From: Nannocystis exedens
Lineage (GTDB): Bacteria; Myxococcota_A; Polyangia; Polyangiales; Polyangiaceae
DNA length: 37,893 bases
Assembly: GCA_945861885.1 (NCBI GenBank)
Contig: CAMAVR010000034.1
Coordinates: 1-37,893, forward strand
Direction of reading: 5' to 3'
The position numbers and the translations under genes are program-made. This document shows, one piece after another, positions 14,508 to 22,346 of the stretch (position 1 is its first letter; each line of letters opens with the position of its first letter). The notes beneath the pieces are model-generated. The model made no database searches. It had not been told where the DNA came from and worked only from the letters and a program-made list of their open reading frames with translations.

Positions 14508-15611
14508 ATGACTCTTTCGATGGCAGACTCAGGCCTGAAACTTGAGACATCAAAGTCGGCGAATCGGCACGCAATCATGAGCGAAATCAACGGGGCCCCC
14601 CAGGCCACACTCCAAGCATTTTTGGAGCTCACGCGCGACCTAACCGAAAGCTCTTCGCTCGAGCAATCGCTCGGCGCCATCACATCGGCTGCACTGCGGC
14701 TGTTGCCTTGCGATCACGCGTCGGTTCGTCTGATCGGCACGGCGAACAGCGGCCTCCTGAGTGCGGCGCGCGCAGGTGTAGGTGCCGCTCACCCGCCGGT
14801 GGCATTCGCGACGGGCGAAGGGGTCATGGGGTGGGCAGTCGAACACGAGCAGTCGGTCCGTATCGACGACGTGCGCGAAGACGATCGCTTCGTCGGGAGC
14901 GCCGAGCAAGGCTTCACAATCAGGTCGCTGCTCGTTGAGCCACTTTGGGCGGGCGGCAAAGTGGTCGGTGTTCTCTCAGTGTCGTCGGCGTCGACAAAGT
15001 CGTTCAGCGGGCAAGATTCGCTTGTCGCACGTCTCCTCGCGAACTGCTCGGTCCCGCCGATCGAGCGCGCGCGGTTGGAGCGAATCGCGATCACCGATCA
15101 TCTCACGCTCGCATACAACCATCGCTATTTGGCGCCGCGGCTCTACGAAGAGATGGCTCGGTCGCGTCGGAGCGGCGATGCGCTATCGCTTCTTCTTCTC
15201 GATCTCGATCACTTCAAAAACGTTAACGATATTTACGGCCACGGCGTCGGCGATGAAGTGCTGCGCGTGTTCGCCGACAAAGTGCGCGCAGAAGTTCGCC
15301 GGTCCGACGTTCTCGTTCGTCGCGGCGGCGAAGAGTTTATTTTGCTGATGCCGCGCGCCGATGCAATAACGGCGGCGAAGATCGCCGAGCGATTGCGTCA
15401 GGCCGTGAGCGCCGTTCCGATCCGAACGACCAAAGGGGTTATCGTCGAGCAGACAGTGTCGATCGGCGCCGCAACGTGGGATGGTAGCGAGTCGGCAGAG
15501 CGTTTTGAACATCGCGCCGACGCCGCGATGTACGAAGCAAAAGCGAGAGGGCGCAATATCGTCATGTTTGCAGAGACGCCGCTTCCACCGCGCGTCGCGT
15601 CAGACCGCTAA
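14508..15611 (+). CDS. GAF-GGDEF diguanylate cyclase
   Basis: A cytoplasmic sensor enzyme making cyclic di-GMP from two GTP. Residues about 33-190 form a GAF domain, with typical GEGVMGWAVEHEQSVRIDDV and VVGVLSVSS blocks. Residues about 195-355 form the GGDEF domain: DHLTLAYNHRYL, LLLDLDHFKNVND with the metal-binding Asp, and active-site GGEEF at 273-277. An intact inhibitory site RRSD (264-267) lies five residues before GGEEF, so product inhibition is expected. No membrane segment is present. A start at a later ATG (codon 5 or 24) is possible. The GAF ligand is unknown. Confidence 0.92.
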   Translation: MTLSMADSGLKLETSKSANRHAIMSEINGAPQATLQAFLELTRDLTESSSLEQSLGAITSAALRLLPCDHASVRLIGTANSGLLSAARAGVGAAHPPVAFATGEGVMGWAVEHEQSVRIDDVREDDRFVGSAEQGFTIRSLLVEPLWAGGKVVGVLSVSSASTKSFSGQDSLVARLLANCSVPPIERARLERIAITDHLTLAYNHRYLAPRLYEEMARSRRSGDALSLLLLDLDHFKNVNDIYGHGVGDEVLRVFADKVRAEVRRSDVLVRRGGEEFILLMPRADAITAAKIAERLRQAVSAVPIRTTKGVIVEQTVSIGAATWDGSESAERFEHRADAAMYEAKARGRNIVMFAETPLPPRVASDR

Positions 15612-15785
15612 GCCTCGCTAAGGCCGACGACTGAACGACGAAATCCGATTCAGTTCACAATGGTTCTACACGCCGATGGCGCTTCCGGCGGTCCAAGGGT
15701 TACACTCGCTGTGGAAACTTACGCAGCGATCCATCGAATCAAAGCAGCGGCGCCAGCCTGAGCGAGGCGTCTCGAGAGGTGCAAC

Positions 15786-16907
15786 ATGTTCGACTATCTG
15801 ATCGTCGGCGCCGGATTTGCCGGCAGCGTTCTCGCGGAGCGTTTGGCGACGCAGCTGGGGATGAGTGTCTTAGTGTGTGACAAACGTCCGCATATCGGCG
15901 GAAATGCATACGACCATTTCGATGACGTGGGGATTTTGGTTCACAAATACGGCCCGCATATTTTTCATACCAGTTCGGCACGTATCGCTCGATATCTTTC
16001 GCAGTTCACGAGGTGGCGCCCCTATACGCACCGCGTACTTGCGTCGGCAGACGGGAAGCTTTTGCCGTTTCCGATTAATGTCGACACAATCAATCGCCTT
16101 TATGGCTTGTCGATGACGGCCGAAGAGGTGGTGCTTTATCTTGCGCAAGTCGCCGAGACGCCTCAGCGAATTGCTACTTCGGAAGATGTCGTCGTAAGCA
16201 AAATCGGGCGCGATTTGTACGAAAAGTTTTTCAAAAACTACACGCGCAAACAGTGGGGGCTCGACGCATCTCAGCTTGACGCATCGGTCGCCGCGCGCGT
16301 TCCGGCGCGAGCCGATTTCGACGACCGATATTTCACCGACAAATTTCAGGCAATGCCGCTATACGGCTACACGGCGATGTTCGAAAATATTCTCGATCAT
16401 CCGAGAATTCGCCTCGAACTCGGTGTCGACTTCCGCGAGCTGGTTCACGACGTCCCGTTTCGACAAATGATCTTCACCGGGCCGATCGATGAGTTTTTCG
16501 ACTATCGCTATGGCGAGCTCCCGTACCGGTCGCTTTCGTTTCACTTCGAAACGCACAACACTCCGCTATTTCAACCGGCGGCGGTCGTCAATTATCCAAA
16601 CGATCATGAATATACGCGCATCACGGAATTCAAGTATCTAACCGGGCAAGTGCACGAAAAAACAAGCATTGTGTACGAGTATCCGACGGATAAGGGGGAT
16701 GCTTACTATCCGATACCCCGCCCGGAAAACGCCGAACTCTACAGGCGATACAAAGAGCTCGCCGACGCGACACCCGATGTTCAGTTCGTCGGACGCCTTG
16801 CGACGTATCACTATTACAACATGGACCAAGTCATCGGGCAGGCGCTTAGCACATTCGATAAAATTTACGGAAGCAAGCGGCCCGTCGTGCACACGGCAGC
16901 TGCGTGA
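15786..16907 (+). CDS. glf: UDP-galactopyranose mutase
   Basis: A flavoenzyme converting UDP-galactopyranose to UDP-galactofuranose for cell-surface glycans. FAD-binding motif GAGFAG is at residues 8-13 with CDKRPHIGGNAYD at about 36, and the family signature YGPHIFHTSS at about 58. YTRKQWG near residue 152 and the C-terminal YYNMDQVIGQAL are characteristic of Glf. The 373-residue length matches the family. A GAGAGG element precedes the ATG. It appears to stand alone, with no glycosyltransferase neighbour; a decayed aminotransferase fragment begins 2 bp past its stop on the opposite strand. Confidence 0.95.
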   Translation: MFDYLIVGAGFAGSVLAERLATQLGMSVLVCDKRPHIGGNAYDHFDDVGILVHKYGPHIFHTSSARIARYLSQFTRWRPYTHRVLASADGKLLPFPINVDTINRLYGLSMTAEEVVLYLAQVAETPQRIATSEDVVVSKIGRDLYEKFFKNYTRKQWGLDASQLDASVAARVPARADFDDRYFTDKFQAMPLYGYTAMFENILDHPRIRLELGVDFRELVHDVPFRQMIFTGPIDEFFDYRYGELPYRSLSFHFETHNTPLFQPAAVVNYPNDHEYTRITEFKYLTGQVHEKTSIVYEYPTDKGDAYYPIPRPENAELYRRYKELADATPDVQFVGRLATYHYYNMDQVIGQALSTFDKIYGSKRPVVHTAAA

Positions 16908-16908
16908 G

Positions 16909-17033
16909 TTCCGCGTAACCGAGCAAAAATGGGCCAAATGCCATCAAATAGTCGAGGTAACAGTGCCCATCGACATCCCACACACGCGAGCCCGCACTTG
17001 GCTCATAGTGAGAAGCAAGTGCACACCGCCAAA
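16909..17033 (-). pseudogene. Glutamate-1-semialdehyde aminomutase-like (class III aminotransferase) fragment
   Basis: On the minus strand, residues SRVWDVDGHCYLDY and FGPFLLGYAE are encoded within 16909-17016. This is the N-terminal signature of class III aminotransferases of the HemL type (..WDVDGN.YIDY...GP..LGH). FGGVH, resembling the preceding GGVN motif, lies just upstream in another frame (17019-17033), about 12 residues closer than normal. The match breaks off at the glf stop. It is a truncated, frame-shifted remnant. Confidence 0.6.
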
Positions 17034-17106
17034 GCATCTCAAGATAACCGATAGAACGACCCCGCTCGCGTTTGCGCGTTGGCGGCGTTGGATGTATGGT
17101 TGCCCG

Positions 17107-17244
17107 ATGTCAACACCGCAAAATTCAGCAGGACGCAGAAAGCAAAAAGCCCGCCGCACCAAGCAACTTGCCGAATGGCGCGAAAAAACGGCAGAAAAAG
17201 CAGCCGCGACCCCCGCAGCTGCCGGCAAAACCGCTAAAAAATAG
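17107..17244 (+). CDS. Small basic protein, 45 residues
   Basis: An open frame from ATG 17107 encodes MSTPQNSAGRRKQKARRTKQ, continuing LAEWREKTAEKAAA and ending KTAKK. It is strongly basic with a likely single helix and an Ala/Lys tail, resembling short basic conserved hypotheticals seen in many bacteria. There is no clear Shine-Dalgarno sequence. Nucleic-acid binding is a guess from charge only. Confidence 0.45.
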   Translation: MSTPQNSAGRRKQKARRTKQLAEWREKTAEKAAATPAAAGKTAKK

Positions 17245-17283
17245 CACTAAAGCGCGCTGCAGCGCCACCAGCTCGATGGCTCC

Positions 17284-17307
17284 CGGCCGGACGTTTACGC
17301 CCGGCCG
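17284..17307. terminator. Bidirectional hairpin between convergent genes
   Basis: CGGCCGG (17284-17290) and CCGGCCG (17301-17307) form a 7-bp GC stem with a 10-nt loop that holds the TAA stop of the leftward lipoprotein gene. It lacks a U-tract, so terminator function is plausible but unproven. Confidence 0.4.
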
Positions 17308-17804
17308 CCGCGTTTAATGACGTTAACAACAACGTCTTGCCACTCGACCGCGGCGCCCAAAGAGAGGGATGAATAAGAAGCGCGGATTAGGTACTTTCCT
17401 GGTGAAGGAAAAGCGAATCGCACTTTTTCTCCCGTCAATAGTTTGCGCGGACGGCCTTCTTTGTTCGAATCGGTAACGTCGGTGAATGACCAATAGCGCG
17501 CCCTGCCGCGCGGCCATTGCTCAAATCGCCCCCCTTTGGCGCTGAATTCATAGCGCAGGTTGGCCTCGATTTCGACCATTGGTCCCCGCAGACCAACATC
17601 GACTGCCGCTTCCGATGAATAGCCATTGTCCATCGATTTAAGCGGCGTCAGCGTAACGTACGAGTCGTCGAAGACGCGGCGCGCTCCGTTCTCTTCTATT
17701 TGAGGGGCGGCCGGCCGATCGCTCATGCGTTGGCACCCTGTCGCCGTCAAAAAGATGCCGGTGCCGAAAGCGATCGCTTTTCGGGGAATAGTCCATACTG
17801 ACAT
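17295..17804 (-). CDS. Uncharacterised lipoprotein, 169 residues
   Basis: A signal peptide with lipobox-like TATGC (Cys at about residue 24) precedes a domain of about 145 residues. The segment GKYLIRASYSSLSLG and the following WQDVVVNVI near the C-terminus read as a beta-sandwich edge, reminiscent of PKD/Ig-like or bacterial DUF folds, but I recognise no named family. ATG 17804 is the natural start. It lies downstream of the echA19-like gene on the same strand with a 166-bp gap, so it is probably a separate unit. Confidence 0.65.
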   Translation of the reverse strand: MSVWTIPRKAIAFGTGIFLTATGCQRMSDRPAAPQIEENGARRVFDDSYVTLTPLKSMDNGYSSEAAVDVGLRGPMVEIEANLRYEFSAKGGRFEQWPRGRARYWSFTDVTDSNKEGRPRKLLTGEKVRFAFPSPGKYLIRASYSSLSLGAAVEWQDVVVNVIKRGGRA

Positions 17805-17926
17805 TGCTAAACGCTCCGTCTAAGAATCGCCCACGCTCCAACTGAGCCGACGACGTGCGGACGCTGCCACGTTTTTTTTCCTTGTCGAGATAAGGCGATG
17901 GAACGCCGCATGCATGTTACGCGTGA

Positions 17927-17962
17927 TCGCGGGGAGACTCTTGGCCGAAGCCGGCCCCGCGA
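17927..17962 (-). terminator. Hairpin downstream of the echA19-like gene
   Basis: TCGCGGGG (17927-17934) pairs with CCCCGCGA (17955-17962), with a further GGCC pairing inside. It begins 9 bp after the stop of the leftward hydratase gene. No U-tract follows in that direction, so it may be a factor-assisted or processing structure. Confidence 0.4.
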
Positions 17963-17970
17963 CGAGCGCA

Positions 17971-18768
17971 TTAGCGCCCAGAAAAAACAGGCTTTCGTTT
18001 TTCGGCGAATGCGCGCGGGCCCTCTTTTGCGTCTTCGGACGACAAAATCGGCCAGCCAATTTTTAGCTCGTTCGCTAGCGCTTCGGCTTCCGGTAGATAC
18101 TCCGACTCCTGAACCGAGCGCTTGATTGCCTGCACGGCGAGAGGGCCGTTGTCGGCAATTTGCGCCGCAATTTTTCGTGCTTCGGCGAGCGCTTCGCCAT
18201 CGTTGACGACGCGACTGATAAGGCCAATTCGTTCTGCCTCATGAGCAGTGATGTGACGGCCCGTCAGCAGAAGATCCATCGCGTGCGCATAAGGAACTTG
18301 ACGACGAAGGCGCACCGTCGACCCGCCGAGCGGAAAGAGCCCCCATCTCGCTTCAGAGACACCAAATTTTGCCGATGTTGCTGCAACACGAATGTCGGTC
18401 GCTTGTAAAATCTCCGTCCCCCCGGCGATCGCCGTCCCCTCCACAGCCGCGATGAGCGGCTTACGCAATCGATAGTGCCGTAGCAGCCCTCGCCATGCGA
18501 CCTCGTGATCTTCTCGACACCGCTTCGCCCACTCATCTTCTGCGGCGCCTTTAGCCATCGCTTTTAAATCCGCTCCCGCGCAAAAATGGCCGCCAGCGCC
18601 AGTCAAAATCGCGACGCGAACATCGCTCTCGCGATCGATAAATTCCCATGCGTCGGCGAGCCTGCACAGCATCTCATTTCCGAATGCGTTGCGAGCTTCG
18701 GGCCGATTCATTATCAGCGTTACGATGTGACGATCGCGCTCGACGATCAGATGCGGGTTTGATGACAT
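17971..18768 (-). CDS. echA19: EchA19-like enoyl-CoA hydratase (sterol side-chain beta-oxidation)
   Basis: A 265-residue crotonase adding water to an enoyl-CoA. ATG 18768 is chosen because GGAGGAGAT lies just before it. Both catalytic glutamates of active hydratases are present: Glu119 in AGGTEILQATD and Glu139 in FGVSEARWGLFP. The oxyanion loop CAGADLKAM is at about 63. The blocks KPLIAAVEG, LLLTGRHITAHEAE, NGPLAVQAIKRS and SEDAKEGPRAFAEKRKP strongly resemble mycobacterial EchA19, which acts on steroid enoyl-CoA esters during cholesterol side-chain removal (comparison from memory). It is transcribed divergently from the steroid operon through a shared promoter carrying KstR-like sites. Confidence 0.8.
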   Translation of the reverse strand: MSSNPHLIVERDRHIVTLIMNRPEARNAFGNEMLCRLADAWEFIDRESDVRVAILTGAGGHFCAGADLKAMAKGAAEDEWAKRCREDHEVAWRGLLRHYRLRKPLIAAVEGTAIAGGTEILQATDIRVAATSAKFGVSEARWGLFPLGGSTVRLRRQVPYAHAMDLLLTGRHITAHEAERIGLISRVVNDGEALAEARKIAAQIADNGPLAVQAIKRSVQESEYLPEAEALANELKIGWPILSSEDAKEGPRAFAEKRKPVFSGR

Positions 18769-18791
18769 CGATATCTCCTCCAACGATTCGG

Positions 18792-18805
18792 TAGAACATG
18801 TTTCA
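18792..18805. promoter_or_regulatory. KstR-type operator match
   Basis: TAGAACATGTTTCA fits the KstR operator consensus TnnAACnnGTTnnA at every fixed position. It sits in the 91-bp gap between echA19 and the P450 gene. KstR is the TetR-family repressor of cholesterol catabolism in actinobacteria. No kstR gene is in this window. Its TAGAACAT half recurs inverted at 18843-18850. Confidence 0.55.
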
Positions 18806-18813
18806 CTTTTTGG

Positions 18814-18827
18814 AACAAGAGCTTGCA
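18814..18827. promoter_or_regulatory. KstR2-type operator near match
   Basis: AACAAGAGCTTGCA fits the KstR2 consensus AnCAAGnnCTTGnT except for the last base. The core CAAGAGCTTG is palindromic apart from its two central bases. It lies 8 bp from the KstR-type match in the same divergent promoter. Confidence 0.45.
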
Positions 18828-18859
18828 GCGGCGCGCCAAACGATGTTCTAGTCGCGCGC

Positions 18860-20107
18860 ATGGAACATTCGGACTTAGCTCTCTTCAATCCCGATACGTT
18901 CGTGCAAGGCGTCCCACACGCCGCATTTCGGCGCCTTCGCGCAGAGTCGCCAGTCTACTTTCAGACAGAGCCAGACGGCGTAGGCTACTGGGCCATCACC
19001 AAGTACAACGACATCATCGATATCTCGAAGGATCCGGCGCGTTTTTCGTCGGCCCGAGGCGCTACGAACATCACAGATTACGCGCCCGAAGATCTATCAG
19101 CGATCCAAATGATGATGATCAATATGGATCCACCGCAGCACACAAAATTCCGGCGCCTAGTAGGCCAAGGCTTCACGCCGCGCATGGTCGCGCGGATGGA
19201 GCCGCGCATCAGAGCGGCGACAACTCAAATCATCGACCGAGTCGCAAAAAAGGGGAGTGCCGATTTCGTAAATGAAATAGCAGCCGAGCTACCACTCCAA
19301 GTAATCGCCGAGCTGCTGGGGATTCCAACAAGCGATCATCGCCGAGTTTTCGATTGGTCAAATCGTCTCATCGGGTTTGACGACCCAGAGTTTCAAACAT
19401 CATTCGAAGACGGCAGAGTGGCCGCGGCCGAAATTTGGATGTACGCAAACGAGCTCGCAGAACGCAGGCGCCAGGCGCCAGGCGAAGATCTCGTCTCGGT
19501 GTTAATCAACGCCGAGGTCGACGGCGAAAAGCTATCAGAAGCCGAATTTGATGCTTTTTTTCTGCTACTCGCAGTCGCCGGCAACGAAACAACCCGGAAT
19601 CTTATTTCCGGCGGTCTCCTTGCACTGTTAGAGCATCCCGAACAGCGCGAGCGCCTCATTCGCGATCCGTCGCTCGTACCGCTCGCCGTCGAAGAAATGC
19701 TCAGGTGGGTCACGCCGGTGATGTACTTCCGTCGCACCGCAACGCGCGACACAGAGATTCGCGGTCAGCAGATTCGCGAAGGCGAAAAAGTTGTAATGTA
19801 TTATTCATCGGCAAATCGCGACGAAGACATATTCAAAAATGCCGATAAGTTTGATGTCGGGCGTACACCAAACGACCATCTCGCGTTTGGCACCGGTCAG
19901 CATTTCTGCCTCGGTCACAACCTCGCCCGTCTTGAAATTCGAGTGATGTTCGAAGAGCTCCTCCGCCGCATGCCCGATATCCAGCTCGCTGGCCCAGTAA
20001 AGCGCTTACGGTCGAATTTTATCAACGGATTCAAAGAGATGCCAATTCGCTTTACGCCGGAGCTTCCGAAACGAGAGGCCCCTGCCGTTCAATCGATGTA
20101 CGCATAG
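18860..20107 (+). CDS. Cytochrome P450, CYP125-like sterol side-chain hydroxylase
   Basis: A 415-residue soluble bacterial P450. The I-helix motif AGNETTRN is at 240-247, ExxR (EMLR) at 279-282, and the heme loop FGTGQHFCLGHNLARLE places the thiolate ligand at Cys350. Blocks such as NMDPPQHTKFRRLVGQGFTP, ELPLQVIAELLG, FDWSNRL and the late RLRSNFINGFKEMP resemble CYP125, which hydroxylates and oxidises the terminal carbon of the cholesterol side chain, starting its degradation. CYP124/CYP142 are related alternatives. It is the first gene of the steroid operon, downstream of the KstR-like sites. Electrons must come from a ferredoxin system not encoded here. Confidence 0.85.
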   Translation: MEHSDLALFNPDTFVQGVPHAAFRRLRAESPVYFQTEPDGVGYWAITKYNDIIDISKDPARFSSARGATNITDYAPEDLSAIQMMMINMDPPQHTKFRRLVGQGFTPRMVARMEPRIRAATTQIIDRVAKKGSADFVNEIAAELPLQVIAELLGIPTSDHRRVFDWSNRLIGFDDPEFQTSFEDGRVAAAEIWMYANELAERRRQAPGEDLVSVLINAEVDGEKLSEAEFDAFFLLLAVAGNETTRNLISGGLLALLEHPEQRERLIRDPSLVPLAVEEMLRWVTPVMYFRRTATRDTEIRGQQIREGEKVVMYYSSANRDEDIFKNADKFDVGRTPNDHLAFGTGQHFCLGHNLARLEIRVMFEELLRRMPDIQLAGPVKRLRSNFINGFKEMPIRFTPELPKREAPAVQSMYA

Positions 20108-20117
20108 CGAGCAGGCG

Positions 20118-21767
20118 ATGCTTTTTCGAAAAAAGCGCCAGTGGGATGTCGAGTGCGATGTGCTCGTCGTAGGGAGCGGCGCGGCCGGTCTAACCGCCGC
20201 TCTCGCCGCTCACGAAGCCGGCGCGCAAGTCGCGCTGATCGAAAAGTCAGATAAAATAGGCGGCGCGAGCGCTGTGTCGGGCGGCGTCCTTTGGGTCCCA
20301 AACAATCATCACATGGGTGAACTCGGCATTTCCGATTCACGCGAAGAGGCGGTTTGCTACGCCACACGCCTAGCCGATGGCCGCGGCGACAACGAGCTCA
20401 TCGAAACATTCGTCGACAAATCGCCAGAGATGCTGCGATTTGTCGAGGGAGAGACGGGGCTAAATTTCACGTCGCTAGCGCGATACCCCGACTATCACCC
20501 AGAGTTCGAGGGGGGGAAGGTGGGAGGTCGATCGCTCGACCCCGGCCTATTTGACTCAAACGACCTCGGCGAGTGGAAGTCAAAGTTGCGCCGAAGCCCC
20601 ATTTTTGGGATGACGGCGCTCACCGTCACCGAGGCGACGGAATGGGGCGTCTTCGCAAAGCCGCTAAATCTGCCTTTTAAGTTGCTAGGCGAGCGGCTGA
20701 GCAAAGGGTTCGTTTGTTACGGCGGCGCGCTCGTCGGGCAGCTGCTCAAAGCGCTTCTGCAGCGAGCCATCGCGCCGCTCATGAGCTTTCGCGCGCGCGA
20801 GCTTATCATTGAAGACGGGCGGGTCATCGGGGTGCGTGGCGAACAAGGCGGCGCCGAGCGCTCCATTCGCGCGCGCAAAGCGGTCATCTTAACAAGTGGC
20901 GGTTTTGAATGGGATCGTTCGCTCAATTCGCAATTTTTGAGCGGCCAATTAACGCATCCCAACAGCCCTCCATGCAACGAGGGCGATGGGTTGCGGATGG
21001 CGATGGTCGTGGGGGCCGCGCTAGGCAACATGACAGAGGCATGGTGGTGCCCATCGCTCATGATTCCAGGCGAAGAGTACGACGGAAAGCAGCTAAATCG
21101 TGCCGATTTCGCAACCAGGTCGCTGCCACATTCGATCATCGTCAATCGTAACGGCAATCGATTTGTTAACGAAGCGCAAAACTACAACGACGTGATGAAA
21201 CCTTTTTTCGCGTTCGATTCAGCGAGCTACGAGCGTCCAAATTTGCCGGCGTGGCTAATCGTCGATGCAAATCATATTTTAAAATACGGGCTGCTAACCG
21301 TCATGCCGGGCAAGGCAGTGCCATCGTTCGTCGCGCGCGGCGAAACGGTAGGCGAGTTAGCGAGCGTCATTGGCGTAAACGCGGTGCGGCTAGAAGCGAC
21401 CGTCCGGAATTTTAATCGCTTCGCCGTAGAAGGGGTCGACCCAGAATTTCATCGAGGCGAAAGCCTTTACGATCGGTTTTACGGTGACCCAGATCAAAAA
21501 CCGAATGCCAACTTAGGGGCGATCGAAAAAGCGCCATTTTATGCGGTCGAAGTGCATGCCGGGTCGATCGGCACAAAAGGCGGCGTAAGAGTTAATAAAA
21601 ATGGTGAAGCGATTCGTGCCGATGGCGCAGTGATTCGGGGGCTCTACGCCGCCGGCAACGTGATGGCAGGGCCATTTGGCGCCGGATACCCAGGGGCGGG
21701 GAGCACGATCGGCATCGCAATGACATTTGGGTTTCTGGCGGGGCGAAAGGCGGCTTCTGATGCCTGA
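20118..21767 (+). CDS. kstD: 3-Ketosteroid Delta1-dehydrogenase
   Basis: A 549-residue FAD flavoprotein that introduces the C1-C2 double bond in the steroid A ring, needed for B-ring opening. FAD site GSGAAG is at 19-24, followed by IEKSDKIGGASAVSGG typical of the family. The C-terminal active-site block GYPGAGSTIG provides Tyr524 and Gly528, equivalent to the catalytic Tyr/Gly pair YxxxG known for KstD1. Length fits (510-565). The start is ATG 20118, 10 bp after the P450 stop with GAGCAGG ahead. Its 3' end overlaps the next gene by 8 bp. A 3-ketosteroid Delta4-dehydrogenase is the main alternative. Confidence 0.87.
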   Translation: MLFRKKRQWDVECDVLVVGSGAAGLTAALAAHEAGAQVALIEKSDKIGGASAVSGGVLWVPNNHHMGELGISDSREEAVCYATRLADGRGDNELIETFVDKSPEMLRFVEGETGLNFTSLARYPDYHPEFEGGKVGGRSLDPGLFDSNDLGEWKSKLRRSPIFGMTALTVTEATEWGVFAKPLNLPFKLLGERLSKGFVCYGGALVGQLLKALLQRAIAPLMSFRARELIIEDGRVIGVRGEQGGAERSIRARKAVILTSGGFEWDRSLNSQFLSGQLTHPNSPPCNEGDGLRMAMVVGAALGNMTEAWWCPSLMIPGEEYDGKQLNRADFATRSLPHSIIVNRNGNRFVNEAQNYNDVMKPFFAFDSASYERPNLPAWLIVDANHILKYGLLTVMPGKAVPSFVARGETVGELASVIGVNAVRLEATVRNFNRFAVEGVDPEFHRGESLYDRFYGDPDQKPNANLGAIEKAPFYAVEVHAGSIGTKGGVRVNKNGEAIRADGAVIRGLYAAGNVMAGPFGAGYPGAGSTIGIAMTFGFLAGRKAASDA

Positions 21768-22335
21768 AGTTAGCTACACGACAACGTTGCGTATCCCGCA
21801 CGACCAAGTGTGGGGTTTTGTCAAAGACATGAACAATTGGGCGCCGTTTCTCACCGGCTACCAAGCTCACGAAATTTTGAGCGAAACCGATTCGTTGTGG
21901 ACGTTAAAAGGTGACGTGGGGATTTTGTCGCGCACCGTGAAGTTAAAAGCGCGGGTCACCGAGTGGAGCGGCCCCGACAAAGTAACGTTCACACTCGAAG
22001 GGCTAAACGAAGACGTCGAAGGGGGCGGCGTCGTAACGATGGGGCCGTACCACGCATCAACCGTGCCCTTGGCGCCACCATTGACAATTGCCAGCTGGTT
22101 TCGGCGCCTCATAGCAGCGCTTTTTCGAAAGCGGTCTACGAAAGCGGGCGGCACGCTTCAACGCGAAGCAACTCGGCCGCCGCAATCGCAACTGACGTTT
22201 ACATTGCGAATGGAGGCAGGAGGCCCAACCGGGCCAATTGTAAACGCTCTGCTCGGCCCGGCGCTTTTGCCTGCGACAGAGCAGCTAGCCAACAAAATCG
22301 CGGCGCATCTGCACGCAATTGAGCTTAGACCGTGA
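21760..22335 (+). CDS. SRPBCC (CoxG/START-like) protein coupled to kstD
   Basis: A 191-residue helix-grip protein; members bind hydrophobic ligands in a central cavity. It begins MPEVSYTTTLRIPHDQVWGFVKDMNNWAPFLTG, the normal SRPBCC N-terminus, with YQAHEI and LKGDVGILSRTVKLKARV strands following. The C-terminal amphipathic helix is ALLPATEQLANKIAAHLHAI. Between residues about 108 and 145 there is an insertion with IASWFRRLIAALFRKR, which would make an amphipathic, basic, membrane-seeking helix. ATG 21760 overlaps the end of kstD, so it is translationally coupled. Location between kstD and kshA suggests it presents or shuttles a steroid intermediate; this role is inference. Confidence 0.75.
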   Translation: MPEVSYTTTLRIPHDQVWGFVKDMNNWAPFLTGYQAHEILSETDSLWTLKGDVGILSRTVKLKARVTEWSGPDKVTFTLEGLNEDVEGGGVVTMGPYHASTVPLAPPLTIASWFRRLIAALFRKRSTKAGGTLQREATRPPQSQLTFTLRMEAGGPTGPIVNALLGPALLPATEQLANKIAAHLHAIELRP

Positions 22336-22346
22336 GGCGTTGAGCG

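Noticed and set aside
18839..18850. AACGATGTTCTA as a second full KstR operator
   Set aside because: AAC and GTT are 3 bp apart, whereas the consensus has 2. Only the TAGAACAT half is shared, so it is noted as a half-site only.
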